A stretch of 64,000 nucleotides of DNA from Bugulina stolonifera (Eukaryota; Bryozoa; Gymnolaemata; Cheilostomatida; Bugulidae). Position numbers and translations under genes: made by a program. Where the stretch lies: contig OW285194.1 of the NCBI GenBank assembly GCA_935421135.1, positions 7,672,376 through 7,736,375 of the forward strand, given 5' to 3'. Positions 59,515-64,000 of the stretch are shown here, piece by piece (the first letter of the stretch is position 1; the number at the start of each line of letters is the position of its first letter). The notes under the pieces are model-generated. The model saw only the letters and a program-made list of their open reading frames with translations. It had not been told where the DNA came from and ran no database searches.

Positions 59515-61035
59515 TATATGTCACATTAAACCATGAATGTACATGTATGTATTTTCTATATACTGTTCACTTTGACTTGGGACATCTATATACTCACATA
59601 CATCATTTTCTATGAACATGCAATACAATATTATTATCAAGATTAAAGAGCTATTGTGAACAGTCCAGCTTGCCAGTCTTGTAGCAGGTGTTTACTGGGA
59701 AATGGTGTTTCAAGGAAAGCAATAAAGCTGACCAGGAAGGAAGGTACTGTGCCAGAAATCGCAAACCAGGGTTGGAGATACACAAATAATACACATGAAA
59801 ATAATGTGTACTAACATTCTTGTCTTGCTGCAATATTATGGCTACAGGAAGTCAAGTTCTGTGAAATGGACAAATGTTAACTAAACAAGCAATAGCCATG
59901 TTCAGCTAGCAGAAGTATTTGATGATTTCCCTAAAACTAAGCTACATCCAGGGAAAGATTGGCGAGTGAATTGTACTGACAGCTGGCTAACTGTGTAATA
60001 TACATTTCTTTTTTGTGTTTTGCTAATGATGAGGTCATCAGTTTCCAAGAAATCAGTATTATTATTGTTATGGTCAGAGAGAATGTATACAAACCAAGTA
60101 TTGAGCTAAATTGCACCAACACTTGATAATCATGAGAATGACATACAATGCAGTTCAATAATAATAACCACATGTTCTGATATAAATTTTTACTATACAT
60201 AGCAACAAGGTTTTAGGCCAAATATCAGGTATTCCGTTGAAGCATAGCATCATTGTTCCCAATACAGTATTAATATGGTAGAATGCACAACTCCAATATC
60301 ACACCAGGACATTTATCCTAACATTTAAACAGCACTATCTAGCATAATTATGGTATCATGCCAAACATGTCCCGATAAGGAGGCATTAACATCTACTATA
60401 TACGTTCAATCGCAAACTTAGTATCTGTTATAATGTAGTAAATACTTGGCGAATTTTCAAAAAACAAGAGTTGTCTTCTCATCAGGTAGTAAGTTGTCCG
60501 CTCTTGCCCCAATGCTCCTTATCACCTATTTAGTAACTGTTAACTCTTACAATAAAAGACCAACACTCACACAACACTGCAGTAGTTAGGAATGACATCA
60601 CATCCTAATATCAGTGACATGACACTCACTAAATACTCGTATCTATCAGTTTGCAGCTTTGGAACAAAAACAATAGACATTACTACAATTCTTATTATAA
60701 ATCCATTTACCCTTCCACGCCATCAATTATATTTGACTGGTGTTTGATAAATTCTTATTAGGCTTACGTAGATAACAATATTTTCCCAGTTGAATTTAAC
60801 ATGATGTATTCTAGCCCTAGTATCTAAAAAAATTGCGGAATAGTTTATTAATAAAACAGCAAAGTTGTCCTCTCTTAGTTTTTTCTCCTCTAAAAGTGCA
60901 ATATTGTAGGAGAGGCTAACTTTTCCCTACAGTCAAACATGGCTCCTGCTGACACAAAAGTGACAGAACTTGTGAAATGGTATTGAGTTAAGACTGTTAT
61001 AATATTACACTGAGATGAAACTTCAACTAAGTGTC
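59515..61035. other. gene-poor AT-rich region
   Basis: No coding sequence was recognised. It contains GTTGTCYTCTC-family fragments at about 60472-60515 and 60862-60925. The latter has the inverted partner GTAGGAGAGGCTAACTTTT. Confidence 0.5.
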
Positions 61036-61377
61036 AGCCCCCACCCCACTCCACTCCACCCCCCACTCCACCCCCACTCCACCCCCCACTCCACTCCACT
61101 CCACTCCACTCCACTCCACTCCACTCCACTCCACTCCACTCCACTCCACTCCACTCTACTCTACTCCACTCCACCCCACTCCACTCCACCCCCCACTCCA
61201 CCCCCTACTCCACCCCCCACTCCACTCCACTCCACTCCACTCCACTCCACTCCACTCCACTCCACTCCACTCCACTCCACTCCACCCCACCCCACTCCAC
61301 TCCACCCCCCACTCCACCCCACTCCACCCCACTCCACTCCACTCCACTCCACTCCACCCCCCCCTTTCACTCCACTC
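61036..61377. repeat. (CCACT)n pentanucleotide satellite
   Basis: About 340 bp of CCACT units with interspersed CCCCAC variants. Long open frames on both strands (poly HSTPL / EWSGV) are artefacts. Confidence 0.98.
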
Positions 61378-62807
61378 CTGCAGTTTGAATTCTGTATGTA
61401 CATTATTAACCTTGGGTATGATTGTCTTTGAATGTTTAATTTAGATGTAGTATGTTCAGAGCTTCTACAACGTTTCTCCTCATGTCATTCTTTTAGTATA
61501 TGAGAATAGACCCTTAGGTTTCCTACCATTCAATATAAGGAATAGAATCAAAGTGTATTTCCATCATTTTAATCAATATATGTAAATATATTTTTATTAC
61601 ACGAAACTAGTAGTAATAAAAGACATAACATACTAAGATCCTATCAAACATTATATTTCTATTATATAAAATCAGCTACAGGTAAGAATCAAATTGTATC
61701 TGTATTTTGTGTGGAATTCCATGGTCAGTAGTCCGACTCTCTATCCTAAAATATAAATATTTGTTTATACTGTATGTACACGATTTGAAAAAGTCATTGC
61801 CTTATGATGCGTACATGTATTTGGTTATTCTACAAATCATGTATGCGGTTATTCTAGCTTTGACTGAATACTACATCATCAAAAATAATTTAATAGAGTA
61901 GCAATCTTCATAAACGTATAAAGCTTTAAATATTGGTTCCCCTCCCTCCCCCCCCCCCCACCCACCGCCCATGAGCTGTTATTTTTGTTATTAGAGCGAA
62001 AAAATACATAGAAATAATGTATTGCCTAGTCACATCATATAGTGTATTATTTTCTAACTTAGTTTCAATAAAAGAGATCATGCAGGGTGGACAATATGTA
62101 CCCCTATAGTGAAAGTGAACGCCATCTTTTCAATCTGTTAGAGAGGACCTTAGTCTATCCATTGTTGCTTTGAGCTTATCTTCTTCGCATATAATACATG
62201 TTTGTAATAATAGTAATATTATATGCAAACAATATAAGGATGGAATTTCAGTGATATATGTGGATTTGCTACCACTATTGCATACCAAATTATAACTAGA
62301 GTATACAGTGTAGTTTGATGACTTCAATATTCGTGCCTAGACAATATAGTAATCTGCTTGGGCTGGACTCGAAACTCAAATGATTATGAAACGCAACTTT
62401 GGCCTATGACTAAAAACTAACCACAACTCATGTCAAGCTTGCTATATTCCGCTGATAAAAATCAAGACGATTCAGCATTTGTATTGGAATGTCTCTTTTG
62501 GATGAGGCCGATACTGAAGTGTGTTGAAAGCCAGGGAGTCTCCTGCAGAGCCAGGGTAAGCCTGTTCTGCACACTTCTAGATAATCATGAAACCAAAAGA
62601 CAAAAATGTATCTATGCTGAATTATGTTCTCTAGCAAATGCGAATCATAATAAATGAGTTGGAACTTGAAAGTGCTGTGATTTTCAATTCTACATGTAAA
62701 CTCACGAAACTCAAAATTGATTGCTTTACTTGCTGCCTGCAGACTTCTAGCTCTTGACACATATTATAAATATAACGCAATACTATTCTTTGGAATTATA
62801 CCTGCAA
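61378..62807. other. gene-poor region with poly-C tract
   Basis: AT-rich, with a homopolymeric C run at about 61950-61960. Two overlapping opposite-strand frames at 62428-62760 (75 and 110 codons) have no recognised feature. Confidence 0.45.
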
Positions 62808-62945
62808 TTAAAATTCTCCACGTCCACGTCTTGCAGAATTCCACCTTCCGTCTCCTGTACGTCGTGATCCATCGTACATTGCCGCTACACTAGAAGCCAT
62901 TGCCAACAGTGTGGCCGTAAGAATTAAAAATACTTTCAGCTTCAT
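62808..62945 (-). CDS. candidate short secreted basic peptide (45 aa)
   Basis: The frame starting at 62945 encodes MKLKVFLILTATLLAMASSV followed by AA, a textbook signal peptide with an Ala-X-Ala-type cleavage region. A 23-residue Arg/Gly-rich remainder follows (MYDGSRRTGDGRWNSARRGR, then GEF and a stop). Two Arg-Arg pairs could be prohormone-convertase sites. An in-frame ATG 15 codons upstream would place an unlikely extension before the signal, so the internal ATG was chosen. No cysteines, hence not a disulfide-type peptide. It could be a neuropeptide-like or antimicrobial precursor, or a chance frame. No family is recognised. Confidence 0.45.
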   Translation of the reverse strand: MKLKVFLILTATLLAMASSVAAMYDGSRRTGDGRWNSARRGRGEF

Positions 62946-63085
62946 ATTCAGGATATCTACAATGCACATAACGCAACTTGAACCAACCATTCGTTTCTTC
63001 TTAGATAGCTGTAACTGTCAGAAACCATGTGGATTATAACGCCTAACAAAATTTCACTCATCATTGAGATGAAACAAGGTAGAAG

Positions 63086-63210
63086 GATGGTGTAGTGGTT
63101 AACTCTTTGTCCTGTAGACCTCAGGGTCACAGGTTCCCATCCCTCACATTCTTGTTATGGAAGGTGAACTCTTCCACTCAGAGTCTAGCTTTTGTTACAT
63201 AGATAATTCA
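63086..63210 (+). repeat. tRNA-derived SINE
   Basis: ATGGTGTAGTGGTTAAC (A-box) and ACAGGTTCCCATCCC (B-box) with typical spacing, followed by a tail without tRNA structure. Confidence 0.7.
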
Positions 63211-64000
63211 GTTTCTAAGGTTCATTGAATAGGATAGCTAAGTGCCGTGACAATAAAAAAACAACAATATACCAATAGTCCACACGTTTGCTTAATGCAT
63301 GACACTGCAGTAATTGCACCTCCAGAATACCAGACTATAATTATTTACATTCTACATAATTTTACACATTACCTCACATGCACAGAGTAGAAGCTAATGT
63401 AGAATCCCTTCTAGTCTGTTCTTTCTGCAAATACTGCGGAGTGTCTTTATAATAGCCTACTTGCAGCTCTAATAAAGTATGTACATGGGTGGCTACTTAA
63501 CATACCAGGTTATTGTTGTGTTACCCATTTATTCTTTTCAACTATTTATTCTTTTCACTCAGGCGTAGATATGTTACTGAAATCTGTGTTGTTAGTGTTT
63601 TTAGATGCAAACAAAGCATCTTTTGTATATCCTCTTATAATGCCGAGGGAATATAAACTATGGTGGACGTTGATAGAGTAATGAAAGAATTGATTTACAT
63701 TATTTTTACAATATACAATGTAGCTGCATGGTCCGGGTGTTAGCACTCACAACTTATGAACAAGTGCATACAGGATGCTACAAATATTGTGGTGAAGTGG
63801 ACATTTCATAGCTGACATTGTATATACATGTACAATGTACATGTACATTGACATTTTTACTTTACTTTTTCTATGGAAACAATTGAAATTCAAAAAACAA
63901 ACAGTTGCGATCTTGTTATCTCATAAATATTCCACAACAACTTACCAAAGCGGGGAGGGTGCAGGGGCACCCTAAAAATGTCTATGGCCTCAGTCTTATC
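63211..64000. other. right edge, no gene seen
   Basis: AT-rich. Contains a TACATGTACAATGTACATGTACA palindromic cluster at about 63827-63850. No coding feature is supported. Confidence 0.5.

Noticed and set aside
61015..61444. Proline/serine-rich frames of 137-138 codons
   Set aside because: Artefacts of the CCACT satellite, present in several frames and on both strands.
1..64000. CRISPR array or bacterial operon
   Set aside because: The regular repeats here are uninterrupted tandem arrays without unique spacers, and the genes are intron-split.

Overview
This is an AT-rich eukaryotic genomic window with short, intron-split genes (GT-AG introns), abundant micro- and minisatellites, tRNA-like SINEs, MITEs and a LINE relic. 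It contains no operons or other bacterial features. The gene structure and repeat content suggest an invertebrate animal. A sponge or similar early-branching metazoan is my guess, but the window does not prove it. All exon models were built by eye from open frame, splice sites and phase continuity. No search was run.

Left third (1-17,766, minus strand): one large gene of which 30 phase-consistent exons are visible (about 1,186 codons). It encodes a PEP-synthase / rifampicin-phosphotransferase-like protein with a PPDK-type ATP-grasp domain. The predicted protein has an N-terminal membrane anchor, a divergent N-terminal region, the ATP-grasp domain (GGKG, VRSSAIGEDG, EWAI..GQIYLLQSRPIT motifs) and a central region with a FGHRG motif. 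The C-terminal phosphohistidine domain is not in the window, so the gene runs off the left edge. Two of its exon edges are embedded in minisatellites whose units each carry a copy of the splice site.

Middle and right (22,300-57,721, plus strand): three tandem paralogues of a small secreted protein family that I do not recognise (A 24,760-27,778; B 32,905-35,813; C 51,694-57,721), plus a decayed fourth copy (42,351-42,512). All share a signal peptide, NPFANNA, FW..FG.DG, YQI.P.VNE..YL, DGGFQL and NRLLNY.TF motifs, two conserved cysteines and the same intron phases. A and B have candidate TATA boxes and non-coding first exons. The pseudogene arose by tandem duplication of about 8.7 kb (32,048-40,790 against 41,075-46,790).

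Mobile DNA: three elements with a CAGTGSTCAAAGT-type terminal inverted repeat each have a perfect 8-bp target-site duplication (hAT-like). A 1.48-kb foldback element also has a perfect 8-bp duplication, and its empty site is visible in the duplicated segment. Further elements are a GGGTGCTTTCGGCA element, a small MITE at 31.3 kb, a dispersed GTTGTCYTCTC hairpin family, several tRNA-derived SINEs and a LINE 3' relic.

Right end (57.7-64 kb): mostly repeats and AT-rich DNA, with one candidate 45-residue secreted peptide on the minus strand (62,808-62,945).
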